Assembly (NCBI GenBank): GCA_947648215.1
Contig: CANSMW010000013.1
Span: 1-59,131 of the forward strand
DNA from: an uncultured Clostridium sp.
Lineage (GTDB): Bacteria > Bacillota > Clostridia > TANB77 > CAG-508
Direction: 5' to 3'
Length of the DNA: 59,131 nucleotides
In this document: piece by piece, positions 8,715 to 14,772 of the stretch
Layout of the letters: each line of letters begins with the position of its first letter
Position numbering within the stretch: the first letter of the stretch is position 1
The notes under the pieces: model-generated
What the model saw: only the letters and a program-made list of their open reading frames with translations
Told to the model about the DNA's origin: nothing
Database searches by the model: none
Translations under genes and position numbers: made by a program

Positions 8715-9235
8715 TTTTAAGTGTGAAATAAAAGGATTAAACAATCTTGAAAAAAAGATTAATAAGATTGTCAAAGAATTACCGCAAAAAGTAGAAGAAA
8801 GCGTAGAAGAAGTATTGAAAAATATACAAGGCTATGCTATAAGACTTGAAAAGCGGACACAACGAAGAAGGCATTTTAATTGAAATGATTGAAACGCCTA
8901 CCATGCAATCAAAAGGAAGAGTATATACCGATAAGGATAAATTTAGTTGGGCCATGTTTGAACATTTTGGAACAGGAGATTATAGGGAATTACCTGCAAT
9001 AGGAACAACAGAACATTTTAAAAATACAGGTGGTTCTCAATGGTTTATTCCAGTTTCAAAAGTAGAGAAAAAACTAGGATACCCAATTATAGAAATCCAA
9101 GGTATGCAATTTTACATAGCACATGGAGTACACTCAAACCATTTTATGAGAGATGCCGAATTTAAAACTAGACAAGAAAACAGAGAAATAATCGCAAAGA
9201 AATTAGGCGAAATGTTTAAGGAGGTATGCAAATGA
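8707..9235 (+). CDS. HK97 gp10-like head/tail protein, read through a +1 shift at CGG
   Basis: Two reading frames make one protein of about 175 residues. The first, from ATG 8707, runs to a stop at 8881; the second is open from upstream of 8846 to 9235. They join at 8854, where AAG CGGA CAC would be read K-G-H if the C is skipped, giving a continuous LEKGHNEEG segment. Read without the shift the protein ends after 58 residues. The gp10-like family occupies exactly this place before the tail terminator. This is the first of 13 CGG shift sites in the window. The alternative is a simple one-base insertion. Confidence 0.75.
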
Positions 9236-9639
9236 TACAAGAATTTACGATAAAAGATATGTCGGATTTATTATATGATGACTTATCATTAATAAAAGAT
9301 GACAATAAAAAGAAAACGGAATGTGTCTTGCAAACGCCAACAACAGAAAGCATATTTCCTTGTCGATTAATTAACACTCCACTAGATAGTGTACTAAAGT
9401 CAGAAAATGCAACACCAATATTAAAAGATTTTCAAATTACAATAGAACACTGGTCAGACAATCAAAGAAAATGTATGGAAATGGCAAGCAATACAGACAA
9501 GGTATTACAAAAGAGAAATATGTTGAGAACAAACACTCAACCAATAATGTATGATGAGATAACCAAAAAATATAGGTTAATCACAAGTTATGAAGTTCGT
9601 TGGAATGGAATAACAAATAGTTTTAATTTTATAAAATAA
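9232..9639 (+). CDS. Tail terminator / tail completion protein
   Basis: 135 residues. ATG 9232 is preferred over ATG 9226 because the AAGGAGG site needs about 6 bases of spacing. It overlaps the upstream stop by 4 bases. Mixed alpha/beta composition and position directly before the major tail protein fit the tail-completion (gp17-like) role that caps the tail tube. Note GAAAACGGAATGT at 9312-9324, phased AAA ACG GAA TGT: the same 13-mer as the SpoIIM shift site, but in another phase and without a frame change. Confidence 0.65.
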   Translation: MIQEFTIKDMSDLLYDDLSLIKDDNKKKTECVLQTPTTESIFPCRLINTPLDSVLKSENATPILKDFQITIEHWSDNQRKCMEMASNTDKVLQKRNMLRTNTQPIMYDEITKKYRLITSYEVRWNGITNSFNFIK

Positions 9640-9659
9640 AAAAATAGGAGGAATTTATT

Positions 9660-10115
9660 ATGGACCCAAAAACAAGTACATTAACAAAATTATTTCATGC
9701 AGATGATTTAGCAAAATTAGTAGCAGAGGCTACAAGAAAACAGGTGGCTTTTGTACAAAGCATACCAGAATTTTTAACGGCACCAGAGCCAATTACATAT
9801 TCAGCATTAGACATTGACGATGAAAGACAAGCACCAGGAAGAAAGAAAGCAGAATCAATTGAAATTGAACTTTTATTCACAGAAGAACAATATGATGAAT
9901 TAAAAGCAATTCAAGACGCTAAAACAAATGGATATTGGGCTATCCAATTACCAGAAGAAACAGCTGTACAAGCAGGAAAACCATTAACATGGTACTTTAC
10001 AGGAACATGTCATATTGGTATGTCTGAAATTGCTATTGACGATATGTTAAAAGCAAAACTAACAATCTATAGAAGTTCAGCAGTAGAAGAAAGCAAAGGA
10101 TTTCCCACAGTCTAG
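9660..10115 (+). CDS. Major tail tube protein, with possible +1 frameshift extension to 10179
   Basis: 151 residues, ATG 9660 after AGGAGG. Gene order (terminator, tube, chaperone) and size identify the tube protein. The zero frame ends at TAG 10113, after GGA TTT CCC ACA GTC. The +1 frame stays open past that stop for about 22 more codons (CAG TCT AGT ... to TAA 10177), giving an acidic serine- and glutamate-rich tail. CCC followed by A is a plausible +1 slip site. Listeria phage PSA uses +1 shifts at the 3' ends of its capsid and tail genes, so a programmed minor extended form is reasonable here. The extension is inferred; the tube call is solid. Confidence 0.8.
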   Translation: MDPKTSTLTKLFHADDLAKLVAEATRKQVAFVQSIPEFLTAPEPITYSALDIDDERQAPGRKKAESIEIELLFTEEQYDELKAIQDAKTNGYWAIQLPEETAVQAGKPLTWYFTGTCHIGMSEIAIDDMLKAKLTIYRSSAVEESKGFPTV

Positions 10116-10167
10116 TTCTGAAATTAGTGTCGTTCCAGAACAAGAAAATTTAGACACACAAAATTTT

Positions 10168-10195
10168 GAGGAAGAGTAAAATCTTCCTCTCTTTT
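10168..10195 (+). terminator. Hairpin after the tail tube gene
   Basis: GAGGAAGA and TCTTCCTC form a perfect 8-bp stem, followed by TCTTTTG. The stop codon of the possible frameshift extension lies in its loop. It could be an attenuating terminator that sets the tube-to-chaperone ratio. Confidence 0.6.
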
Positions 10196-10212
10196 GCAAA
10201 GGAGAGGTAAAA

Positions 10213-10662
10213 ATGATATTAGAAACTAAAAATAAAACAATTAATTTAGTATTAAAAACAAGAAAAATAGTGGAGATTGCAAACACTTTAAAAAACAAAA
10301 ACTTTGAAGAGGCATACTTCAAAGCAGTACAAAATAGCGATTTGAATGCATTATCGAAGATTTTGTACACATTAGCAGAAGACAACGAAGGTAAGCATTC
10401 TTTCAACAATTCAGATGAAGTTTACGAATTTATTGATGAATACAAACAAGAAAAAGGAAAGACATATCAAAATATCTTTGAAGAATTAACAGAGGTAATC
10501 AATGAAGAAGGTTTTTTTACAAGCAAAATGACGAAGAAACAGCTAAACGAGATGATATCCAATCCTTTATCAGGAACCAATATGAACGAACTAGTACAGA
10601 AATCAGCAGAGAGAGCAATCAGCAAAATGGCAGAGGAACAATTTCAAGGTTTCAAAGCATAG
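10213..10662 (+). CDS. Tail assembly chaperone, gpG-like
   Basis: 149 residues, ATG 10213 after GGAGAGG, following the tube gene. The sequence is helical and charged, in the place of lambda gpG. The frame that encodes gpT continues open under its 3' end, so a -1 shift would make a gpGT fusion. Candidate slip sites are T TTT TTT (10512-10518, in phase) and the weaker T TTC AAA (10650-10656, nearer the stop). GpG and gpGT normally bind the tape measure protein during tail assembly. Confidence 0.75.
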   Translation: MILETKNKTINLVLKTRKIVEIANTLKNKNFEEAYFKAVQNSDLNALSKILYTLAEDNEGKHSFNNSDEVYEFIDEYKQEKGKTYQNIFEELTEVINEEGFFTSKMTKKQLNEMISNPLSGTNMNELVQKSAERAISKMAEEQFQGFKA

Positions 10663-11042
10663 ATGATATTGTAGCCAAAGTAAAAGAGGCTAGAACATTA
10701 GTAGATTTAATCTATGCGTTAGAGCCTCTTTGCTATTATTTTAATATGAAACCATACGAATATTGGAATAGTACCTATCGTGAAATTAATTTATATACAC
10801 AATCTAATTTATCTCGTAGTATGGATGAATTTAAACAGGAAATACAGCTACAAGAAGCAGTAACAGATAAAATAATTATGGCAGATGCTATGAGTAATAG
10901 GAGACCTAAGATACTTCCATTACATAAAACCTTTGAAAAACTATTCCCTGAAAAAGAAGAAACCAAGCAAACCCCAGATGAAATAGCAAGAAGAATGCGA
11001 GCAGTAATGAAAGCTAGCAAAAACCAAGTGGAAAAAAGTTGA
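10656..11042 (+). CDS. gpT-like extension of the tail chaperone (made by -1 frameshift)
   Basis: This frame is open without a start codon across the gpG stop and continues as IDDIVAKVKEARTLVDLIYALEPLCYYFN, then the segment from ATG 10746 (MKPYEYWNST) to 11042. No ribosome site precedes 10746, and the sequence before it is protein-like, so expression as a gpG-gpT fusion is the natural reading, as in lambda and many siphoviruses. The start given is where the frame would be entered if slippage occurs at 10650-10656. The exact slip site is not proven. Confidence 0.65.
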   Translation, partial: SIDDIVAKVKEARTLVDLIYALEPLCYYFNMKPYEYWNSTYREINLYTQSNLSRSMDEFKQEIQLQEAVTDKIIMADAMSNRRPKILPLHKTFEKLFPEKEETKQTPDEIARRMRAVMKASKNQVEKS

Positions 11043-11116
11043 ATATAAAAATGTTGAATTATGTCTAATAATGATATAAAATGGACATATATTTATTTTG
11101 AAAGGGGATATTGTAT

Positions 11117-11617
11117 ATGGCGATGAAAATTTGTAAGGAATGTGGAACAGAGGTAAGTTCGAAAGGAACATGCCCTAAATGTGGCAAAGACCAAAGAAAT
11201 TTTTTCATTAAACACAAAGTTCTAACATTTATTTTATGTTTGATTATTTTAGGAGTAGCAGTTGGAGCAACAGGAGGAAAGAATAATAGCACCGATAAAA
11301 ATAGTGTGCAGACAAGTGTTGCTACGGAAAATAAGCAAGAAAAGTTCACACTACAAGAAGGACATTCTGGAAGTACCGATAAATATGGGATGAGTTATAC
11401 CATAGAAGGAAGTATAAAAAATAATACCAGTAAAAAGTATAGTTATGTTCAAGTTACATTTAATTTGTACGATAGTGATGGAGCACAAATTGGAAGTGCA
11501 TTAGCTAATATTAATAATTTAGAAGCAGATGGGTTATGGAAATTTAAAGCTATAGGTTCTTTAGGAAATGGAAAATCTGTAGCAAGTTATAAATTAATGG
11601 AAATAACAGGTTGGTAG
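11117..11617 (+). CDS. Zinc-ribbon membrane protein with extracellular FxLYD-like domain
   Basis: 167 residues from ATG 11117 (AAAGGGG upstream). N-terminus has two CxxC pairs (CKECG, CPKCG) forming a zinc ribbon, then a single membrane helix (VLTFILCLIILGVAVGA), a low-complexity linker and a C-terminal beta domain with VQVTFNLYDSDG, the FxLYD pattern. It would sit in the host membrane with the beta domain outside. Placed between tail chaperone and tape measure, it is not structural; it looks like lysogenic cargo. A weak promoter-like TTGAAT/TATAAA pair lies at 11054-11080. Confidence 0.7.
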   Translation: MAMKICKECGTEVSSKGTCPKCGKDQRNFFIKHKVLTFILCLIILGVAVGATGGKNNSTDKNSVQTSVATENKQEKFTLQEGHSGSTDKYGMSYTIEGSIKNNTSKKYSYVQVTFNLYDSDGAQIGSALANINNLEADGLWKFKAIGSLGNGKSVASYKLMEITGW

Positions 11618-11621
11618 TAGA

Positions 11622-12014
11622 ATGGATAATTATCAATATATAGAAATTAGTAAATTTTGGCTAATACTATGGATAGTAATAGGAGTAATATTTAGCATTT
11701 CAACTATGTTTTTAATATTTCTAGTTCCATTGTGTTGTTATTTTATTTTGAATAATTGTAAATACTACTACAATGAAGAAAAACTAATAATAGAAACGGG
11801 AGTGCTAAATAAACAACAAAGAATAGTTCCATTATACAGAATAGTAGATATAACGGCTCAAGATAATATATTTAACTTTGGAAAAATATATATTAGAGAT
11901 AAGGAACAAGTAGTAATATTAAAATATGTAAAACAGTCAAAACGAGAAATGATAAAACTAATTGAAAAATGGGAAAATGCGAAAAAGCAAAATATTAGAA
12001 ATGAAGTAATATAA
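11622..12014 (+). CDS. Membrane protein with bacterial PH domain (YdbS/bPH2-like)
   Basis: 130 residues, ATG 11622 five bases after the previous stop. Two adjacent membrane helices (about 10-45) are followed by a compact domain with the bPH2 signature, YYYNEEKLIIETGVLNKQQRIVPLYRIVDIT. The family is common in Firmicutes membranes; function is unknown. It pairs with the zinc-ribbon gene as a two-gene cargo unit ending at a hairpin terminator. Confidence 0.7.
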   Translation: MDNYQYIEISKFWLILWIVIGVIFSISTMFLIFLVPLCCYFILNNCKYYYNEEKLIIETGVLNKQQRIVPLYRIVDITAQDNIFNFGKIYIRDKEQVVILKYVKQSKREMIKLIEKWENAKKQNIRNEVI

Positions 12015-12020
12015 AAAATA

Positions 12021-12047
12021 AAAACACTTACTTAGGTAGGTGTTTTT
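12021..12047 (+). terminator. Terminator hairpin ending the 11.1-12.0 kb cargo unit
   Basis: AAAACACTTAC and GTAGGTGTTTT pair around TTAG, then continue as T. The whole 26-base unit recurs identically at 19164-19189, after another PH-type cargo gene. Confidence 0.75.
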
Positions 12048-12104
12048 TGAATAAGAACTTGCAATTTACATAAAAATTTGGTACAATATAAGTGTAACAG
12101 AGTG

Positions 12105-12133
12105 TTGACAAGTAGTTGTCGCTGTGATAGAAT
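12105..12133 (+). promoter_or_regulatory. Sigma-A promoter overlapped by an inverted repeat
   Basis: TTGACA (12105-12110), 17-base spacer, TAGAAT (12128-12133). GACAA-GTAG-TTGTC (12107-12120) is an inverted repeat over the -35 and spacer, a likely operator. No clear open reading frame follows on this strand before the toxin region, so the transcript is probably non-coding. Confidence 0.6.
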
Positions 12134-12174
12134 GTTACAATAATATTACATTTTGAGAAAATTTGTAATAAATA

Positions 12175-12201
12175 TTGACACAAATGAATAAGTGTTATAA
12201 T
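12175..12201 (+). promoter_or_regulatory. Second plus-strand promoter toward the minus-strand toxin
   Basis: TTGACA (12175-12180) and TATAAT (12196-12201) with a short 15-base spacer; a TAATAT hexamer gives 17. It points toward the 3' end of the toxin gene. Confidence 0.5.
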
Positions 12202-12207
12202 ATGTTA

Positions 12208-12310
12208 TAAAAAAGAATAAGAGCCGAAGCCTTTATTCAATAGTTGTTTATTATTGTATTACTAAAAAGAGAGGAACAAGTCCTCTCAGATAATCGCTTA
12301 TCTAACCGAA
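12208..12310 (+). ncRNA. Candidate antisense antitoxin RNA
   Basis: RNA starting a few bases after the 12196 box would contain a GAATAA...TTATTC hairpin (12214-12238), the GAGAGGA/TCCTCTC stem (12270-12288) and AGATAA/TTATCT (12289-12304), overlapping the 3' end of the toxin mRNA. There is no protein-coding potential. The arrangement fits a type I antitoxin; the 3' end is a guess. Confidence 0.35.
12262..12288 (-). terminator. Terminator of the minus-strand toxin mRNA
   Basis: Read on the minus strand, GAGAGGA-CTTGT-TCCTCTC is followed by TTTTTAG, ten bases after the toxin stop codon. It is a good intrinsic terminator. Confidence 0.65.
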
Positions 12311-12453
12311 TTGGAGTTCTCTGCACGAACTTCAATTTTTTTGTCATTATCGGAATATGTAAGCTTGGTATTAAAACCAAGAACTGCCAGAAAGCAGATT
12401 ACAAAACCAATAATGAGAATAATTAAAGAAATGCCTAAATATTTTGACTCCAT
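12298..12453 (-). CDS. Small membrane peptide, candidate type I toxin
   Basis: 51 residues on the minus strand, ATG at 12453 with GGAGGG upstream. One membrane helix (YLGISLIILIIGFVICFLAVLGF) is followed by a charged tail. It has its own strong promoter 130 bases upstream, a long 5' leader with a 9-bp perfect stem-loop, and a terminator just after the stop. An opposing transcript from 12175 overlaps its 3' end. Long structured leader, tiny hydrophobic product and antisense RNA are the hallmarks of type I toxin-antitoxin loci (TxpA/BsrG style). The exact family is not recognised. It could also be an ordinary small membrane protein. Confidence 0.55.
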   Translation of the reverse strand: MESKYLGISLIILIIGFVICFLAVLGFNTKLTYSDNDKKIEVRAENSNSVR

Positions 12454-12508
12454 ATCCTTCCCTCCTTTCCTCAATGTATATACTAACAGTCGAAACTTAA
12501 TTGTTCCA

Positions 12509-12531
12509 CTAGCAGTCTTTTCGACTGCTAG
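12509..12531 (-). other. Perfect stem-loop in toxin mRNA leader
   Basis: CTAGCAGTC and GACTGCTAG pair perfectly around five bases. In the minus-strand transcript it lies about 55 bases before the toxin start codon and may control translation or RNA stability. Confidence 0.5.
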
Positions 12532-12581
12532 CTTATGCACTGCTGCACAGGAGGAAAGGTTTCCGATAAACGATTAAATGT

Positions 12582-12610
12582 ATTCTATCAAAGCATACAT
12601 ATATTGTCAA
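12582..12610 (-). promoter_or_regulatory. Promoter of the minus-strand toxin
   Basis: On the minus strand TTGACA (12610-12605), 17-base spacer, TAGAAT (12587-12582). It is a near-consensus sigma-A promoter. Confidence 0.75.
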
Positions 12611-12699
12611 TAAAAAATGTGGATTAAAAACGAAAAATGTAAAAATTAGACATCAGTATTAACTGGTGTTTTATTTTATAAAAAATTTTAAAATACCTC

Positions 12700-12740
12700 T
12701 TGACAAAGTATCGAGATACAGTTATAATGTTATCGAGATA
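12700..12740 (+). promoter_or_regulatory. Consensus promoter with two repressor operators
   Basis: TTGACA (12700-12705), 17-base spacer, TATAAT (12723-12728). Two copies of the palindromic core TATCGAGATA occur at 12709-12718 and 12731-12740, 22 bp apart, so on the same face of the helix and flanking the -10 box. This is the standard layout for an RHH autorepressor, encoded just downstream. Confidence 0.8.
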
Positions 12741-12760
12741 CAGATTGGAGGTGTCAAAAA

Positions 12761-12934
12761 ATAGAAAACAAAAGTAGAGCCGAATATTTTAAACAGCGAA
12801 GGAAAGACAAAAAGGATTTTAATGTTTTAATACCAAAGGAAAAATATGAAGCAATTGATAAAAAACTAAAAGAGGAAAACAAAACAAAAACAAAATGGCT
12901 CATAGAAAAAATTGATGAAGAAATAAAAAAGTAG
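12761..12934 (+). CDS. Ribbon-helix-helix repressor-like protein, ATA start
   Basis: 57 residues (MENKSRAEYFKQRRKDKKDF, then NVLIPKEKYEAIDKKLKEEN...). A short basic N-terminus, one strand (FNVLIP) and two helices fit an RHH DNA-binding fold. The only codon at ribosome-site spacing is ATA 12761, 9 bases after GGAGG; no ATG, GTG or TTG exists in frame upstream. ATA may be a rare start or an ATG damaged by mutation. Two spaced palindromes over the promoter are its probable operators, so it likely represses itself. Confidence 0.6.
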   Translation: MENKSRAEYFKQRRKDKKDFNVLIPKEKYEAIDKKLKEENKTKTKWLIEKIDEEIKK

Positions 12935-12969
12935 GATAATGTGTCCATCGCCAAATTTTCACATTATCC
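12934..12969 (+). terminator. Hairpin after the RHH gene
   Basis: GGATAATGTG and CACATTATCC form a perfect 10-bp stem starting on the RHH stop codon. There is no T-run, so it may be a stabilising or partial terminator hairpin. Confidence 0.45.
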
Positions 12970-12975
12970 ACCCAA

Positions 12976-13046
12976 TAAGAAACTGAGTTCTTATAAATAT
13001 ATTGTATCATATAAGAACCTAAGTTTCAAGAGAAAGGAGGTTCTTT
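12976..13046 (+). promoter_or_regulatory. Possible attenuator with competing hairpins upstream of the HNH gene
   Basis: GAAACTGAGTTCTTATA can pair with the nearly complementary TATAAGAACCTAAGTTTC further on. The AAGAACCT in its second arm can instead pair with AGGTTCTT followed by TTTT, which looks like a terminator and also hides the AGGAGG ribosome site. The two structures exclude each other. Seen by eye only, not folded. Confidence 0.4.
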
Positions 13047-13050
13047 TTTC

Positions 13051-13707
13051 ATGCTTAAAATTGATAATATAAAATATGAAAAAGCAAACATGAGAAATGT
13101 TAAAGATTTAAGGGGAAGAAAATTTGGAAGATTAACTGTATTGAATGACGAACCAATAAGAATTAAAGGTCAAACATATTGGAATTGCAAATGTATTTGT
13201 GGAAATACAGGATATATATTTGCTGGAAATTTAACAAAAGAAAAAATTAGAAGTTGTGGTTGCATACTAATTGAACACAGAAAGAATTTATATAAATATG
13301 CGATAAAAACTAATAAAAAGTATCCTAAAAGTGCAAAAAGGTTATATACCATATATAAAGACATGAAAAAGAGATGTTTCAATCAAAATGAGATAAATTA
13401 TAAAAATTATGGGGGAAGAGGTATTACTATTTGCGAAGAATGGTTAAAAGATTTTATGAATTTTTATAATTGGGCAATAGTAAACGGTTATAAAGACAAT
13501 CTAACAATAGACAGAATAGATAATAATGGAAATTATAAACCATCAAATTGCAGATGGGTAACTATGAAAACGCAAGCTAATAACACTAGAAGAAATCATT
13601 TGATAGAAATTGAAGGTACAACAAAAACTATTTCAGAATGGGCAGATTATTATAAAGTACCTTATTGGAAAATGCAAAACATATTAAAGAAAATGAAGAA
13701 AATTTGA
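13051..13707 (+). CDS. HNH homing-endonuclease-type phage protein
   Basis: 218 residues, ATG 13051 after AAAGGAGG. The N-terminal half has zinc-finger-like CKCICG and SCGC clusters; the middle has YGGRGI.IC..W; the core reads IDRIDNNGNYKPSNCRWVT, the HNH variant typical of selfish phage endonucleases; the C-terminus has a KTISEWADYY helix-turn-helix-like segment for DNA binding. Such genes cut phage DNA lacking them and spread by repair. It sits alone between the RHH unit and the antirepressor, a typical landing place. Confidence 0.75.
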   Translation: MLKIDNIKYEKANMRNVKDLRGRKFGRLTVLNDEPIRIKGQTYWNCKCICGNTGYIFAGNLTKEKIRSCGCILIEHRKNLYKYAIKTNKKYPKSAKRLYTIYKDMKKRCFNQNEINYKNYGGRGITICEEWLKDFMNFYNWAIVNGYKDNLTIDRIDNNGNYKPSNCRWVTMKTQANNTRRNHLIEIEGTTKTISEWADYYKVPYWKMQNILKKMKKI

Positions 13708-13723
13708 AAGGAGTCTTTTTATT

Positions 13724-13975
13724 ATGGAAACAAAACTAAAAACTGAAAGTACAATTAGAAAGTACAAGCCAGAAGAAATGGAAACAATGAATTACATCTT
13801 AGGAAAAGAGAAAAGTAATTGTATATTTACTAAATTTGAATTAGAGGCAATGTCGATTATAGATTTATCTGACAGAAAAGTAGTAGATATATGCAAAATT
13901 ATTTGGCAAAACAAAGATGATAACGAAAAATTAAAGAAATTTCAAAAAATATTAAATATGGAGGTAAATGCGTAA
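13724..13975 (+). CDS. Small phage protein of unknown function
   Basis: 83 residues, ATG 13724 after AAAGGAG. Lysine- and glutamate-rich and helical, without membrane or cysteine motifs. Its stop overlaps the start of the BRO gene by one base, so the two are probably translated together. I do not recognise the family; its coupling suggests a partner or regulator of the antirepressor. Confidence 0.55.
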   Translation: METKLKTESTIRKYKPEEMETMNYILGKEKSNCIFTKFELEAMSIIDLSDRKVVDICKIIWQNKDDNEKLKKFQKILNMEVNA

Positions 13976-14715
13976 TGCAAAATTTAGAATTAGTAAAAAA
14001 AGAAAGATTTGGAGAAGTAGAATGTGACTTCTATAAAAATGAGAAGGGAGATATGTTTATTACTAGAAATCAGATAGGAAAGGCATTAGAGTATAGTGAT
14101 CCTAATACAGCAATTACAAAGTTGCATAAAAGATATAAACATCGACTAGATAAATTTTCAGTACATACCAATATGGTAGGTACTGACGGAAAGATATATA
14201 ATACTTGCATATATAATGCTAGAGGAATATATGAGATATGTAGACATAGCGAACAACCAAAAGCAGATGCTTTTTATGATTGGGTATATGACATTTTAGA
14301 GTCACTAAGAAAAGGCGAAAATACAATAATCAAGACATCGGAATATCAAAAATTAACAGCAGAAGCAAAGCTAAACAATTCAAGAGCAAGAATGGCAAGT
14401 GTATTAATGAAAATAGCAGAAAGAACACAAATACCAGAGTATAAACAAGTATGTTGTTCTTATGCAAGTGCAGTAATAGCAGGAAAGCCAATAATTCCAT
14501 TACCAGAAGTTAAACAGAAAACATATTCAGCAACAGATATTGGGAATATGTTAGGTGTAACAGCAAATAGAATCGGAAGTTTAGCAAATAAGAATAATCT
14601 AAAAACAGATGAATACGGCAAAAAATTTTATGACAAATCAAGATATAGCAACAAAGAGGTAGAAACATTTAGATATTACGAAAATGCAATAGATGTATTT
14701 AGAGAATTAGTTTAA
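13975..14715 (+). CDS. BRO-N family phage antirepressor
   Basis: 246 residues starting at ATG 13975 over the previous stop. The N-terminal 110 residues match BRO-N: VECDFYKNEKGDMFITRNQIGKALEYSDPN...AITKLHKRYKHRL and YEICRHSEQPKADAFYDWVYDIL. The C-terminal part has a second predicted DNA-binding segment (YSATDIGNMLGVTANRIGSLA). BRO antirepressors interfere with phage repressors and promote induction. Its place in the middle of the tail operon, not beside cI and cro, is unusual. Confidence 0.8.
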   Translation: MQNLELVKKERFGEVECDFYKNEKGDMFITRNQIGKALEYSDPNTAITKLHKRYKHRLDKFSVHTNMVGTDGKIYNTCIYNARGIYEICRHSEQPKADAFYDWVYDILESLRKGENTIIKTSEYQKLTAEAKLNNSRARMASVLMKIAERTQIPEYKQVCCSYASAVIAGKPIIPLPEVKQKTYSATDIGNMLGVTANRIGSLANKNNLKTDEYGKKFYDKSRYSNKEVETFRYYENAIDVFRELV

Positions 14716-14722
14716 AAATTAG

Positions 14723-14748
14723 GACACTAGGTAATGCTAGTGTCTTTT
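14723..14748 (+). terminator. Hairpin before the tape measure gene
   Basis: GACACTAG and CTAGTGTC pair perfectly around six bases, then TTTT. It closes the antirepressor unit just before the GGAGG site of the tape measure gene. Confidence 0.6.
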
Positions 14749-14772
14749 AATGTAGGGAAAGGAGGAAATGAG

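Noticed and set aside
12311..12577. Plus-strand open frame across the toxin locus
   Set aside because: No ribosome site, poor composition, and the minus strand has promoter, ribosome site and terminator.
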